Part shown: piece by piece, positions 29,501 through 38,846 of the stretch
How positions within the stretch are numbered: position 1 is the first letter of the stretch
How the letters are laid out: each line of letters begins with the position of its first letter
NCBI RefSeq assembly: GCF_965228935.1
Contig: NZ_OZ245846.1
Location: forward strand, 4,836,001-4,900,000
Direction: 5' to 3'
Origin: Ulvibacterium sp965228935
GTDB lineage: Bacteria > Bacteroidota > Bacteroidia > Flavobacteriales > Flavobacteriaceae
Length of the DNA stretch: 64,000 bases
Position numbers and translations under genes: made by a program
Notes under the pieces: model-generated
The model's database searches: none
Told to the model about the DNA's origin: nothing
Seen by the model: only the letters and a program-made list of their open reading frames with translations

Positions 29501-29844
29501 CTTCCAATACGGTTCCAAGAGCTACTTTTGCTGGGTTTTCCAACAACAATTTAGCTTCTAGCAGGTTTGTGGAAGATGGGTCTTATCTTAGATTGAAAAA
29601 CATACAATTGGGCTATACCTTGCCTGAAAGTGTTCTGGATAAAACATTCATTTCATTCGCGCGTATTTATATCGCGGGACAAAACCTACTCACATTTACA
29701 AACTACAATGGTCTAGATCCAGAATTGGGTATAGACGATACCCAAACACAAACTGGGAATAGGACTACGTTGGATATCGGTATAGATCGGGGAAGATTTC
29801 CTTCTGCTCGAACTATTTCCTTGGGAATTGATGTTAATTTTTAA
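26590..29844 (+). CDS. SusC-like TonB-dependent transporter (PUL-A)
   Basis: 1084 residues. Signal region about 1-37; a short segment 38-95 resembles a shrunken STN domain (ATVHSENEKFTLNLNYLG) that lacks most of the fold. A carboxypeptidase-like regulatory domain spans about 96-166 (ITGTVSDEQGPIPGANILIQ), TonB box and plug about 172-300 (LDEVVVIGYGTVKKSDLTGS), then the 22-strand barrel ending GIDVNF. It imports oligosaccharides across the outer membrane using TonB energy together with the SusD lipoprotein encoded 11 bases downstream. The specific ligand is unknown; the neighbours suggest a sulfated galactose/fucose glycan. Confidence 0.97.
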   Translation: MKNLVQIWGLIRAPQEISLKVKLTIYLFFVFLFQMQATVHSENEKFTLNLNYLGYEKVSAMESHTDSSLETSKTTRIKIDGNVKDGFGMQSANAQQTITGTVSDEQGPIPGANILIQGTTRGTQSDFDGNYSIEASPDDVLIISYIGYATQNIVVGDQTIINVSLQTDQEQLDEVVVIGYGTVKKSDLTGSVSSVNTDEINKTQVPSLAQAVQGRAAGVVVSKTSGQPGSTPTVRIRGIGTVNNADPLYIVDGVPINDIANINFADAESVEILKDASATAIYGSRAANGVVLITTKTGRKDSAPLISYSSYYGFEEKIDNLDVLNAEQWATINNEGRVNDGNPINPDLENPSSLETFNWRDAVYKTGTVANHQVSVAGGTDKTNYYFSFGHFDQKGIIKNTSFRRTNFRINNTYQIKPKIKLGHNIQYTNAKTVGILDGGINSNQKTAFTGYVIDPASPISNDDGTPARPLFSTEILNPVGSTIYNLRPSSREGFLGNLFVNIDLFEDLTFSSNIGVEINNRKVDNFEEEFFISAEQNRPNNRYVLTRAENRTLIWFNTLNYQKTFNEKHNFSALLGHETQQLKFNSVNATRSNIPDGVENPTLGSGAVDTATNSGNISESSLLSFFGRVNYNFGQRYLITATYRADGSSRFGSNNSFAYFPSLALAWNLHNENFFDVKSIDQIKFRVGWGETGNQDIPNSAIFSTLSTNNNYALGDAESAAIGLGPTRPGNPDLRWETTTTTNFGVDLGLFKNSFTLSADYFIKNTSDLLLETPIPRLSGFSGNPTVNAGEIENKGLELVANFKKKIGDFNFSLGGNISFVDNVVVSLADEGSVITAGRAGNGYVDLSRTEVGQPLASFYGLEMIGIFQDDSEIENNASLPGNQPGDVRYRDVNDDGVINDDDRKIIGSPLPDFTYGINLDLAYKQVDLSVFFQGSQGNDIFNATGWMLEGFLDSNLSTGFLNRWNGPGTSNTVPRATFAGFSNNNLASSRFVEDGSYLRLKNIQLGYTLPESVLDKTFISFARIYIAGQNLLTFTNYNGLDPELGIDDTQTQTGNRTTLDIGIDRGRFPSARTISLGIDVNF

Positions 29845-29855
29845 AAAATTGAAAG

Positions 29856-31328
29856 ATGACAACACTTAATAAAAACATAGAAAGCGTAAAATATTTCCTT
29901 TGTGCCATGTTGGTAACATTCACATTGTCCTGTGATGATGATTTGGATCCACAGAATTTTGGAGAACCCGTTCTAGAGGACTTTTACAACACGCCAGAAC
30001 AGGCAGAGCAAGCACTCGTTTCCGTATACTCTTCGATGCGAGTGTTATACGGTAGTAATTTTTGGGGCACCATGGGTACCGATATTATTTTTGGTGAGAT
30101 AGGAACCGACGATTTTATAAAAGGGGGAAGAACTGCTTCAAATAATGCACCCTTGTTGGAAAAAGATACGTATACCTATACGACATCCAATCCTATTTTT
30201 GAAGAATTATGGAGCGTGAATTACGAAGGCATTCTTTTTGCAAATTTAGTTTTGGCAAATGTGCCCGACATTGAATTTGAGGATACCGATAGACAACAGG
30301 AGATTTTGGCCGAGGCAAGATTTCTACGGGCTTTGTATTATTTTGATTTGGTCAATTCCTTTGGTGGAGTGCCTTTGATCGAGGAACCCTTGGAATTATC
30401 GGAGTTTAACCAACCAAGGGCTTCAAAAGAAGAGGTATATCAATTGATAGAATCGGATTTGCAGTTTGCCATAGATAATTTACCATCAAGATTCGATAGA
30501 GGCGGTGATTCCTTGGGGCGTGCCGATAAAGGTGCTGCTCTTGGGCTCATGATGCGCGTATTGCTGTATCAAAATAAAAATGACCAAATTAGGTCTTTTG
30601 GCGATCAGCTATTTGCACTGAATTATTCGCTCACACCGGATTACAGTACTATTTTTCAACCTGAAGGTGAATGGAATTCAGGGTCTATTTTTGAAATCAA
30701 CTTCGTAACGGATGCCAATATTTTAGGAACGGGAATTCCGCGACGGGTAAACCCGAACAACAACAGGGGTGGAGGGTTTGTCCAAGCTAGGGAAGATTTA
30801 AGAAATGAATATGAGGAGAACGACCCTAGGTTTGACGCCACACTGTTCTTTAACGACAGGCCTTTTGGTACAGACTGGTACGTAAGAAAATATGCGTGGG
30901 AGCCATTTACCGATTATCTTAAACCCGATATTGGTGGTAACAACAATAGCGCAAACAACGTTCGCCTTATACGACTTGCCGATACCTACCTAATGTACGC
31001 CGAGGCTGTGTATGCATCAGACCCTACAACTGCCATAGAATTTGTAAATAGAGTACGAAGAAGGGCAAGGGGCACGGCACCTGACAATGTTTTACCAGAT
31101 TTAGATCCAACTTTGACCGGCCAAGCATTACTCGACGCCATCTATCATGAAAGACGTGTGGAATTGGCCGGGGAAGGATTTAGATTTCATGACCTAATAC
31201 GTACAGGTAGGGCCGAGAGCCTTTTGTCAGAATTTGGTTTTACGGCGGGTATCAACGAGGTTGTGCCTATACCTGCAACACAGGTAACACTATCCAAAGG
31301 TGTCTTGGCACAAAATAATGGGTATTAA
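29856..31328 (+). CDS. SusD/RagB-family surface glycan-binding lipoprotein (PUL-A)
   Basis: 490 residues. Signal peptide with lipid Cys26 (FTLSC followed by DDD, the Asp-rich surface export signal of Bacteroidota). SusD landmarks: FYNTPEQAEQALVSVYSSM, AEARFLRALYYFDLVNSFGGVPL, and the C-terminal RLADTYLMYAEAVYA...AIYHERRVELAGEGFRFHDLIRTG. It forms the lid of the SusCD import complex at the cell surface. Starts 11 bases after susC. No further gene on this strand; a terminator follows at 31504. Confidence 0.96.
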   Translation: MTTLNKNIESVKYFLCAMLVTFTLSCDDDLDPQNFGEPVLEDFYNTPEQAEQALVSVYSSMRVLYGSNFWGTMGTDIIFGEIGTDDFIKGGRTASNNAPLLEKDTYTYTTSNPIFEELWSVNYEGILFANLVLANVPDIEFEDTDRQQEILAEARFLRALYYFDLVNSFGGVPLIEEPLELSEFNQPRASKEEVYQLIESDLQFAIDNLPSRFDRGGDSLGRADKGAALGLMMRVLLYQNKNDQIRSFGDQLFALNYSLTPDYSTIFQPEGEWNSGSIFEINFVTDANILGTGIPRRVNPNNNRGGGFVQAREDLRNEYEENDPRFDATLFFNDRPFGTDWYVRKYAWEPFTDYLKPDIGGNNNSANNVRLIRLADTYLMYAEAVYASDPTTAIEFVNRVRRRARGTAPDNVLPDLDPTLTGQALLDAIYHERRVELAGEGFRFHDLIRTGRAESLLSEFGFTAGINEVVPIPATQVTLSKGVLAQNNGY

Positions 31329-31722
31329 ATCACACCTGTTCGTAAACCTTTTATGGCTATTGCTGAATTCACTCGAGAACCTTACAGTGCCATTTTCAAT
31401 GTTTTTGATACCAATTCGCTAGACAAAAATCTTCTGGTGTTTGTGGTTCGCATTGGAACCCATTTTGAAAATGGGTGGGTAGGTATTTAACCGATAGAAA
31501 TCAGAAAAAAATAGCAGGGGCATGCCCCGCTATTTTTTTTATTTATACTATAAGAAACGGCCTGATTGAAATGAACTCAAACATTACTTTGATTCAGACC
31601 GTATTATTGCACCCATATGCGTATCAAATCTACGGTCGTTTGCTTTTGGTTTGGAATTACGGGAAAAACCAAAAAAAGTAGCCGGTGTATGGATATTTTC
31701 AGAGATTTACTTCTATGAATCG
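31329..31722. other. Convergent spacer between susD and the GH110 gene, with two hairpins
   Basis: It holds an inverted repeat CCCATTTTGAAAATGGG (about 31461-31477) and a strong terminator (31504-31540). Short open frames here overlap these structures and are not credible genes. Confidence 0.6.
31504..31540. terminator. Bidirectional terminator between the two arms of PUL-A
   Basis: AAATAGC-A-GGGGC-AT-GCCCC-GCTATTT flanked by A and T runs. The dyad can terminate the susCD transcript (+) and the long minus-strand enzyme operon. Confidence 0.85.
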
Positions 31723-33531
31723 TCATTTTGAAATCCCTTTGTTCTTCTTTACGGTAAAATTGACAGCACTATCTTTTTTATCGATCGTTATTGGCCAATC
31801 AAAACCCTTGAATTCATTTTTTTCGATGGTGACAGCTTCGCAATACTCAAACGCTAAAGCAGTCCTTTGGAGACCTGTGGGATAGGTTCTACTCAATTCT
31901 ATCGTGTTGTTTTTTATGTCCAGGCCCTTTACCGAAATTGCACGTACTAAATGCCCATTGAAGCTCTTGATTACATTGTTTAAAAAGTTGATGTTCCAAT
32001 GGTATTTTTCGTCACCCAAACGTTGTTCCGGGCGCAACAAGGGCGCTACGTAGAGCGGATATCCAGTACTGTCTCCATATCCGATGTTTTCGAATATATT
32101 GTTCTGGATCACAACATTCCTGACACCGCCTGATTCATACCATTTGTTGTTATCGCCTTCGATTAAAACACCGTGCATTTGTGATGAAAAATAATTGTTT
32201 TCAATCAACACTTTTCCTTTGATAGTCACCAATACGGACCTTGCCCTGTTATCCCTGATCGTATTGTTTCGCATGACCAAATCAGGATTCCATGTACTAT
32301 TTTCCAAAGACAATAATCCTTCCGGCATTTCAGCCGGAACTTCTTTTACAGTGATGAGGAACTTCTTTTCGTTTAAAACTCTAAAATCACTCACCTCGGT
32401 TTCAAAAATGGGCAAAACCGTTTCCCTTGAAGTAATGGTTACCTTGTCTCCAATTTCGGCAAAGGTCAGTCCCCATTGTTGGTGATGGCTAATTTCACAT
32501 AAAAACTGCTTCCCTCCCACGTATTTATCCACTTTCACATAGGCCCCGTGTACATTGATTCCATCATCGAGCATATGCTCCAACAAACAGTTTTCCATTC
32601 TAATGAGCCCTTTACAGCCCAAAAAATGGGATGCATCCGCTCTTGTGGAGGTCGTTCTTCCCGCTTTGGAAGTGATTTTATATCCATCCAAATGGATGTT
32701 CTCACAACGTTCCGCGATCAAGCCCATGCCCCCTGCGGCATAAATGGTGACATTTTCTATCCTGGTGTTTTTGGAATTCTTTAAATGGATGGCTTGCACC
32801 AGCCTATTGGTGCCTTGTGGCCCGTGATTGACGATTACGGTGCCTACAGGTGGTACTTTCTTAGTCGCTTTCCTGAATTCAATTTTATCCTTGCCCAAAT
32901 CCTTGGCCACGGCATTTTTTATATTGAAGGCATAAGGTCTGGAATCCCAAATTGGGGCATTTGTTTTTGGGTCAAAAGGTGTATTCTGTCCAATAGGGTC
33001 TTCCCAATCGTAATGCCGAAAATAGACTTTACCATCTTTAACCCTGTATTTATGATTCGTCCCGATCGTGGCCACAAAACTATTATTGGCTTCATCGTTC
33101 TCTACAACGGACAGCTCACTTTGAAACGGAATGCTCCAATCTATGGAAAAGTTTTTTAAGGTGACACTTTGGGATTCAAAGACAACGATGGGACAAATAC
33201 GGCCGTGGAAAACAAATTCCGATCCATTACCATCAATGGTAATTCCATCCATATCGAACAATGGAAATGCCATTTTTTTAAGGCTATTATCATGATTGGA
33301 GACTGCCCAATAGGTTTCAAACGCATTTTCCGGATAAAATTGATAAGTTCCTTTTGGGAACGATAGCACCACATCTTTTTTCTTCTTCAGGGAATGAAGT
33401 AGCTGATTGACTTCCAGTACTATATCTTTATCCGGAACGATACCATAATCAGCGACATTGATGGTGGTCTGTGCTTTTAGTGATAACGAAACTATCATAC
33501 AGAATAGGATGTGAAATATTCTTTTCATCAT
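31723..33531 (-). CDS. GH110-like alpha-1,3-galactosidase, right-handed beta-helix (first of two)
   Basis: 602 residues with signal peptide (MMKRIFHILFCMIVSLSLKA, cut after KA-Q). The body is a parallel beta-helix with repeated NNxI/ENxxI rungs. The motif EHMLDDGINVHGAY (D322, D323) is the conserved double-Asp segment of GH110. Characterised GH110 enzymes remove terminal alpha-1,3-linked galactose, in blood group B type glycans and in carrageenan-type galactans. It is the last gene of the minus-strand block, 250 bases after the second GH110. A polysaccharide lyase or isomerase-like beta-helix is possible but less likely. Confidence 0.8.
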   Translation of the reverse strand: MMKRIFHILFCMIVSLSLKAQTTINVADYGIVPDKDIVLEVNQLLHSLKKKKDVVLSFPKGTYQFYPENAFETYWAVSNHDNSLKKMAFPLFDMDGITIDGNGSEFVFHGRICPIVVFESQSVTLKNFSIDWSIPFQSELSVVENDEANNSFVATIGTNHKYRVKDGKVYFRHYDWEDPIGQNTPFDPKTNAPIWDSRPYAFNIKNAVAKDLGKDKIEFRKATKKVPPVGTVIVNHGPQGTNRLVQAIHLKNSKNTRIENVTIYAAGGMGLIAERCENIHLDGYKITSKAGRTTSTRADASHFLGCKGLIRMENCLLEHMLDDGINVHGAYVKVDKYVGGKQFLCEISHHQQWGLTFAEIGDKVTITSRETVLPIFETEVSDFRVLNEKKFLITVKEVPAEMPEGLLSLENSTWNPDLVMRNNTIRDNRARSVLVTIKGKVLIENNYFSSQMHGVLIEGDNNKWYESGGVRNVVIQNNIFENIGYGDSTGYPLYVAPLLRPEQRLGDEKYHWNINFLNNVIKSFNGHLVRAISVKGLDIKNNTIELSRTYPTGLQRTALAFEYCEAVTIEKNEFKGFDWPITIDKKDSAVNFTVKKNKGISK

Positions 33532-33781
33532 TATAAATTAACTATTGGTGATTCCAATTCTTCCGGGGTTGGCTTTACCTTCACATGTTTATGAATACCA
33601 TTGAATTACACCATCACTGTGATGTAACCGCTGGTGGCGTTTCTATTATCCACTTGGTAATTACTCCTATAATACAGACTACCCGTATCAATCGCCAGTA
33701 ATTTAGCCCCGGCTGTACAGCTGTATTTACCAATAAATCGCTAGTATTTTTTGTAAATATTGCCCATGGCCGCTACCAAGG

Positions 33782-35617
33782 TTATTTATTAAAGCTTTTC
33801 TCCTTAAATCGAATGCCCTTATTGGCCTTGACCCTTAAGGATTTTTTGGAAGCATTATCCGCTTTAACAAATTTGGTCACATTACCGAGGTACGTATTTT
33901 TCGATATCTCCACATCCTTACAATTTTCAAAATCGAAAAGATAGGCTTCGGGATATTGAGGTTTTTCCGTGGTCGTCTGTTTTATCGTATTGTTTCTAAA
34001 CACAAACCCTGCAAGCCTATCGGCCCAAACGATTCGGTTGTCAAAGGTCTCGATAAGATTATTCTCAAAAAGGATATTACTGTCATACGTTTCGGTCTGA
34101 TCAAACACTTTGGCAAGCCTTGGGGATACTCTAAAAACGGCATGCTCCAACCCGCCATAGGCACAATGCTCAAAATGATTGTTTCGTATCACAACATCCC
34201 GTACCGCACCCGATTCGTACCAATAGTAGGTTTCGCCGCGCAACATGATGGAGGACATCATGGAAGACAGGTAGTTATTTTCAATTAAAATGGGTTCCGG
34301 AGTTTTAATGATGATGTTACGGGCCCTGTGCTTGCTAATGGAACAGCCACGCATAGTGAAGACCGGATTCCAGGTTTTATTTTCCAATACATCATCTGCC
34401 CCGAGCGAGGGCGATAATGGAGCTTCAAAGGTAAGTCTTACGAAACGCTCATTGATTTCCTCTACTTCTGATACTTTATTCACCTCTCTTCGTTTCGGAC
34501 TTGGACTGTGAATGAACCAAACCTCATCCCCTTCTTCGGCGAATACCTGGCCCATGTGTTCATTATGCATGCGCTCGGCAATTAGGCTGTGTTCATCTTC
34601 TATATCGTTCACCCTAAGGTAAATTCCGTGTACATTCGTGCCATCATCCAACATGCCCTCAAATCGGCAATTCTCTACTAATACATTACCCTTACATCCG
34701 GCAAAATGCGTCGCGTCGGCAATGGTAGTCACTACGCGGTCGGTATTCTCTTTAAGATAAACACCACTGTCCACCACGGTAATGCCATCGCAACGGTCAA
34801 AAAGGTATCCCATCCCCAACGCATGGTGTATGACCACTTTTGAAATATGGATGTTGTTTGAACCTCTTAGATGCATTCCAGGTGCATAGCGGTCATTGGC
34901 CTTGTCGCCCTTCGACTGTAAAATATTGCCAACTACAGGGAATTTTCCTATTCCGCTGTCGTAAAACCGTAAATGTCCATTTTGGGTCTTGACTACTTTT
35001 TCCGGTCGCAGGTACAAGCCAGAGACTCCGTAAGCTACATTATTGGTTTCGGCATTCCACTCCAAGGAGGTACCGAGCGCTTCAAAATTGAAACCGTCGA
35101 TATTAGGAAAAAGAACCCGGCCCTTACTGAGTGTCCATGAATAACCCTTTGTAAAAGGCCATAACTCAAACCATCCTTCTTTTTTATTGACTACGGTGAC
35201 CTCCCCTTGAAAAAGAAAAGGTATGTCCCAGTCTATGGAAAAATCCTTTGCGGTTACCTTTCCGCAGTTTTCAAAATGAAAGGGCGCTACTTGTCCGTGA
35301 AATAGGAATTCGGCACCATTGCCCTCAATGGTGACCGAATCGAAATCCTCAAACAGAAAGATGATTTTCTTGTAGCCGTTATCGTGGTTGGTCACATATA
35401 GGTAGCGGCCTATTGCATGATCGGGCTTAAAGAAGTAAGTAGCTTTTTCAAAAACAAGCTTAATATCTTTTTCGTTTGCCATCTCGATGGCCTTTCTGAC
35501 CTTTGGGGTCATATCTCCTTCTTCATGGGCAATATGTATTTCTTCCGTGGCCAATAGCGATAGATGGGCGCAGAGCAAAAGGGATAGAACACCTATTTTT
35601 TTTCTGTTGAATTTCAT
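33782..35617 (-). CDS. GH110-like alpha-1,3-galactosidase, right-handed beta-helix (second of two)
   Basis: 611 residues from ATG 35617, which gives a signal peptide (MKFNRKKIGVLSLLLCAHLS) and leaves a 10-base gap from the sulfatase stop; a longer frame would overlap that gene. It shares the layout of the neighbouring GH110: N-terminal FFKPDHAIGRYLYVTNHDN, DFSIDWDIPF, GMLDDGTNVHGIYL (D324, D325), NPVFTMRGCSISKHRARNI, then helix rungs with YESGAVRDVVIRNNHFE. Overall similarity to the paralogue is moderate and the mid-region differs, suggesting different linkage or sulfation context rather than redundancy. Confidence 0.8.
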   Translation of the reverse strand: MKFNRKKIGVLSLLLCAHLSLLATEEIHIAHEEGDMTPKVRKAIEMANEKDIKLVFEKATYFFKPDHAIGRYLYVTNHDNGYKKIIFLFEDFDSVTIEGNGAEFLFHGQVAPFHFENCGKVTAKDFSIDWDIPFLFQGEVTVVNKKEGWFELWPFTKGYSWTLSKGRVLFPNIDGFNFEALGTSLEWNAETNNVAYGVSGLYLRPEKVVKTQNGHLRFYDSGIGKFPVVGNILQSKGDKANDRYAPGMHLRGSNNIHISKVVIHHALGMGYLFDRCDGITVVDSGVYLKENTDRVVTTIADATHFAGCKGNVLVENCRFEGMLDDGTNVHGIYLRVNDIEDEHSLIAERMHNEHMGQVFAEEGDEVWFIHSPSPKRREVNKVSEVEEINERFVRLTFEAPLSPSLGADDVLENKTWNPVFTMRGCSISKHRARNIIIKTPEPILIENNYLSSMMSSIMLRGETYYWYESGAVRDVVIRNNHFEHCAYGGLEHAVFRVSPRLAKVFDQTETYDSNILFENNLIETFDNRIVWADRLAGFVFRNNTIKQTTTEKPQYPEAYLFDFENCKDVEISKNTYLGNVTKFVKADNASKKSLRVKANKGIRFKEKSFNK

Positions 35618-35627
35618 AATGCTTGCC

Positions 35628-37109
35628 TTATAAATTAACGCCCGTACCCTGCAATGATGCATCGTAATCCCACATAATTAGCCATGGGTCGGATGTTTTT
35701 GACTGAAAATCACGGAGTTGTTTTTGTAAATCTTTTAAAAGATCCGCATGTGCCTTATCAAGGGCCAGATTGTTGGTTTCATCGGGATCTTCAGCCAGGT
35801 CATACAGTTCAAATTCCGGTCGCATCATATAGTCCGTTACGGTACGCATACCATAATTCCCAACATCATTTTGGTAAATAGATTGCCAAGTTGAAGACGC
35901 CCATAAATCCGATGCAAAGGGATATTCCATCCGCCATGCAATGTTCCAAATCAGCTTATAGTTTTTATCTATAATGACACGCATCGGGTAGTACATGGTA
36001 ATTTCATGGAACGTATGTGAAGCATAGATTCGGTCACGACCCTTTGCAGCTTCCACATCTAGAACCTCGTTAAATGATGTGCCATGAAATTCCTCTTTAT
36101 CATAGGGAACATTGGCCATATCTAAAATGGTCGGTGCCAAGTCAACCCAGGAAATACGGGTCTTGTTGATTACACCTTTATTCTTCTTGAACGGATTTTT
36201 TATGATACAGGGGAGTTTAATACCGGGTTCATAAACGGTGGTCTTGGCCCCGGGAAAGGCCACACCGTTGTCAGAAATGTAAATGACGATGGTATCGTCC
36301 AGCTTTCCGGCCTTTTCTAAAAGTGACATCAAACGCCCAAAACCATAATCGATACGGGATACGCTCTGGTAATATTGGGCCAACTCCTCACGGCTCTGTT
36401 TGGTATCGGGTAAAAAGTTGGGCACCATAACCTCGGTCGGGTCATAGATAACCTCCTCTACGCCCGGATAGCCTTCATCCTTATTTCCAAAACGATTGGG
36501 CAGATCCCACCGTTTCGGATTGAACGGGGCACTGCGATGGGGGTCGCTCGTACAGAAATACAAAAAGAACGGATCGGTATCGTTGATCACATCAACACAT
36601 TTGTCGGCCATCTGCACTGTATTACGCTGATTAGACTCCAATACTTGTTGAAAGGGATAGACCTTTTCGGGAGCCAAGTGATACTTACCTATCCTAGCTG
36701 TCGTATAGCCCGCTTCGGCCAACCGCTTGGGCAAGGTATTAATATCGTCGTACGTACTAAAGTGATGATAATCGTGTACGTGACCGTAAGAACCGGTGGC
36801 ATGACCGTACAGGCCCGATAAAATTACAGAACGACTGGCGGCGCAACTGGCACTAGTGCAGTAGGCATTGGCGAATAACACACCTTCTGACGCCAACTTA
36901 TCCAGGTTCGGGGTCTTTATTATGGGATTGCCATAGCAACCCAGGGCATCCGTGCCATGGTCATCGGATACGAACAAGATAATGTTCGGCCAATCTTCTG
37001 ATGGAACTGGATCTCCTGATTTTGAAAATGAATCACAAGATAGCAGTACCAAGAATGCCCCAACTGCCAATGCGGGTTTTAAATGCGTGCTATTTTTTGT
37101 TCTTTTCAT
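35628..37109 (-). CDS. S1 family sulfatase lipoprotein (heparan N-sulfatase-like subgroup)
   Basis: 493 residues. Lipobox VLLSC (Cys25). Sulfatase N-terminal core: NIILFVSDDHGTDALGCYGN (metal Asp 49-50), then the formylglycine motif C-A-A-S-R (Cys89) followed by SVILSG; Ala replaces the usual Pro, which is tolerated. GKYHL and IYISDNGVAF supply further metal and sulfate ligands. The DDHGxDALGCYG pattern resembles the S1_8-type group. It needs a formylglycine-generating or anSME enzyme, which is not in this window. It probably removes sulfate from oligosaccharides in the periplasm or at the surface. The next gene is 10 bases downstream; 201 bases separate it from the preceding sulfatase. Confidence 0.93.
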   Translation of the reverse strand: MKRTKNSTHLKPALAVGAFLVLLSCDSFSKSGDPVPSEDWPNIILFVSDDHGTDALGCYGNPIIKTPNLDKLASEGVLFANAYCTSASCAASRSVILSGLYGHATGSYGHVHDYHHFSTYDDINTLPKRLAEAGYTTARIGKYHLAPEKVYPFQQVLESNQRNTVQMADKCVDVINDTDPFFLYFCTSDPHRSAPFNPKRWDLPNRFGNKDEGYPGVEEVIYDPTEVMVPNFLPDTKQSREELAQYYQSVSRIDYGFGRLMSLLEKAGKLDDTIVIYISDNGVAFPGAKTTVYEPGIKLPCIIKNPFKKNKGVINKTRISWVDLAPTILDMANVPYDKEEFHGTSFNEVLDVEAAKGRDRIYASHTFHEITMYYPMRVIIDKNYKLIWNIAWRMEYPFASDLWASSTWQSIYQNDVGNYGMRTVTDYMMRPEFELYDLAEDPDETNNLALDKAHADLLKDLQKQLRDFQSKTSDPWLIMWDYDASLQGTGVNL

Positions 37110-37310
37110 CTGTTATAGTAATCTGAAATTATTTGCCTTGCTTCGGCCCGGTTCTGTTTTTGAAGTTCAAGATGGGCCCATCCTTAAATTTTAATGTAGT
37201 TGTCAATACAAATAATGTTTTTCGACGTAATCAATTATTACATATTTTATAATCAGTTATTTGTAAATACACATTTCACATTAAATCTTATTTTGTATTT
37301 CGAACTAACC

Positions 37311-38846
37311 TTACTTTTTAGCCTTTTGGTAGGCAGTAGCGGTTTTTTTAAATCCTATTTCAAGACCTTCCCGCATCTGCTTGTGCAATTCTGGTTTTTT
37401 CGATTTGACCCACTGTAGTACCTCTACCGAGCGTGGAATAACAGGTTCGAATACAGAATCGACCGGTTGCATCAAACTGTCCATTTCCCTTGTCCTGTTC
37501 CGCATTGCCAAAAGTTGTTCTTTGAACTGCTCCTCCGTGGCAAGATTATGCAGCTCATGCGCATCCTCCTTTAAGTCATAAAGCTCTTCTTCAGGTTTTT
37601 GTCCTAAAAAGAAAAATTCTTGGGTCTTGTTGAGTTCTCCTTTTTCATTGAGGTTCCGCATTACGTGAACCGCAGGGCGATAAAATTCGAGGTAGGCCTG
37701 CCCCGCATCGAAGGGAATTTCTGGCTTATCATTTCTAATGTACTTCCATCTATCCGTAGTAATCCCTCTTGACTTTTCCAATATTTCGTCCCAAAGGTCA
37801 CGGGTGGCGTAGACTTGTTCGCGGTCAAAATCTGGCGAAAAAATGGGTTGGCCGGTCATGTATTCGGGTATGTTGATGCCCGCGTAATCTAAAATGGTGG
37901 CAGTGATATCGGTCGCACTGACCACATCGGTGTTGACAATACCCTGCAATTTGCTGTTGGGATCATAAACGATAAACGGAATTCGAAGGCCCGAATCGTG
38001 CAGATACCCTTTGCCGCGAATATTGCAACGGCCATTGTCACCGATGAAGATGACAATGGTATTATCGGCCATATTTTTTTCTTCCAATTCTTTAAAAATC
38101 AGGCCCACTTCGTAATCCATATACTCAATCTGATCCAAGTATTTGGCCCAATCCAATCGAATAGCCGGATGGTCGGCGTAATACGGGGGCAATTCAATCT
38201 CATTGATATCCACTTTATCTTCTGATTTTTCACGGACGTCGCTCCACCATTCCCCACGATGGGTCACCTTTAATTGTATTTGTGCAAAAAAGGGCTGATC
38301 GGTTTCTTCGAAACGGTCGAACTTGTCGAAAAGTCCAAATTTGGTCTGGCCATCCCATGGCCCTAAAGGTTTATGTTTGAAGTTGACATCTATTTTTCTG
38401 CCCTTGTCCATTACCCCATGATGCCCCAAAACGGCGGTATAACCCGACTTGCGTAACCAGTAGGTAAAGGGCTTGTAATCGGTATGTAGGGGGACTTCCC
38501 TATTGCTCCTATGATTATGGGCGTTGATCTTTGTTTGATGAGTGCCTACCAACATGGCCGATCGGCTCGGAGAACAGATGGAATTGGTAACAAAACAATT
38601 ATCAAACCGCACCCCTTCCGCGGCCATCTTGTTAAGATTGGGCGTTTGTACCCCTTTCATCCCATAGCACTCCAAATCTAAACTGATGTCTTCGGCCATC
38701 AACCAAATAATGTTGGGCCGCGTATCCTTGGCGGATACGGTCAGTTCCTTTCCTTCCTCTTTACAGGAAAACGCCAATGTCATAAGCACCATGACACCGA
38801 GTTTTAATAGGTGGGTACAGCTTCTTTCTCCCATTTGGCTAGACAT
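37311..38846 (-). CDS. S1 family sulfatase lipoprotein (AED variant)
   Basis: 511 residues from ATG 38846; ATG 38834 is equally possible. Lipobox-like LAFSC (Cys28). Formylglycine motif C-S-P-S-R-S-A-M-L-V-G (Cys91). The first metal-binding pair is AED rather than the usual DD, as seen in some heparan-sulfatase-like groups. IFIGDNGR carries the C-terminal metal residues. The 5' end overlaps the upstream sulfatase gene by 43 bases, so translation is probably coupled. The C-terminal stretch (PRSVEVLQWVKSKKPELHKQ) is lysine-rich. Substrate unknown. Confidence 0.92.
   Translation of the reverse strand: MSSQMGERSCTHLLKLGVMVLMTLAFSCKEEGKELTVSAKDTRPNIIWLMAEDISLDLECYGMKGVQTPNLNKMAAEGVRFDNCFVTNSICSPSRSAMLVGTHQTKINAHNHRSNREVPLHTDYKPFTYWLRKSGYTAVLGHHGVMDKGRKIDVNFKHKPLGPWDGQTKFGLFDKFDRFEETDQPFFAQIQLKVTHRGEWWSDVREKSEDKVDINEIELPPYYADHPAIRLDWAKYLDQIEYMDYEVGLIFKELEEKNMADNTIVIFIGDNGRCNIRGKGYLHDSGLRIPFIVYDPNSKLQGIVNTDVVSATDITATILDYAGINIPEYMTGQPIFSPDFDREQVYATRDLWDEILEKSRGITTDRWKYIRNDKPEIPFDAGQAYLEFYRPAVHVMRNLNEKGELNKTQEFFFLGQKPEEELYDLKEDAHELHNLATEEQFKEQLLAMRNRTREMDSLMQPVDSVFEPVIPRSVEVLQWVKSKKPELHKQMREGLEIGFKKTATAYQKAKK

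Noticed and set aside
31475..31885. Two short plus-strand frames after susD
   Set aside because: The first spans the bidirectional terminator and the second overlaps the GH110 gene on the other strand.
33532..33781. Promoter or small gene between the two GH110 genes
   Set aside because: No TAnnTTTG on the minus strand and no frame with coding character; a small dyad near 33609-33630 is too weak to call.
37110..37310. Possible small gene between two sulfatases
   Set aside because: Only AT-rich sequence and a frame running into the opposite-strand sulfatase; nothing to support a gene.
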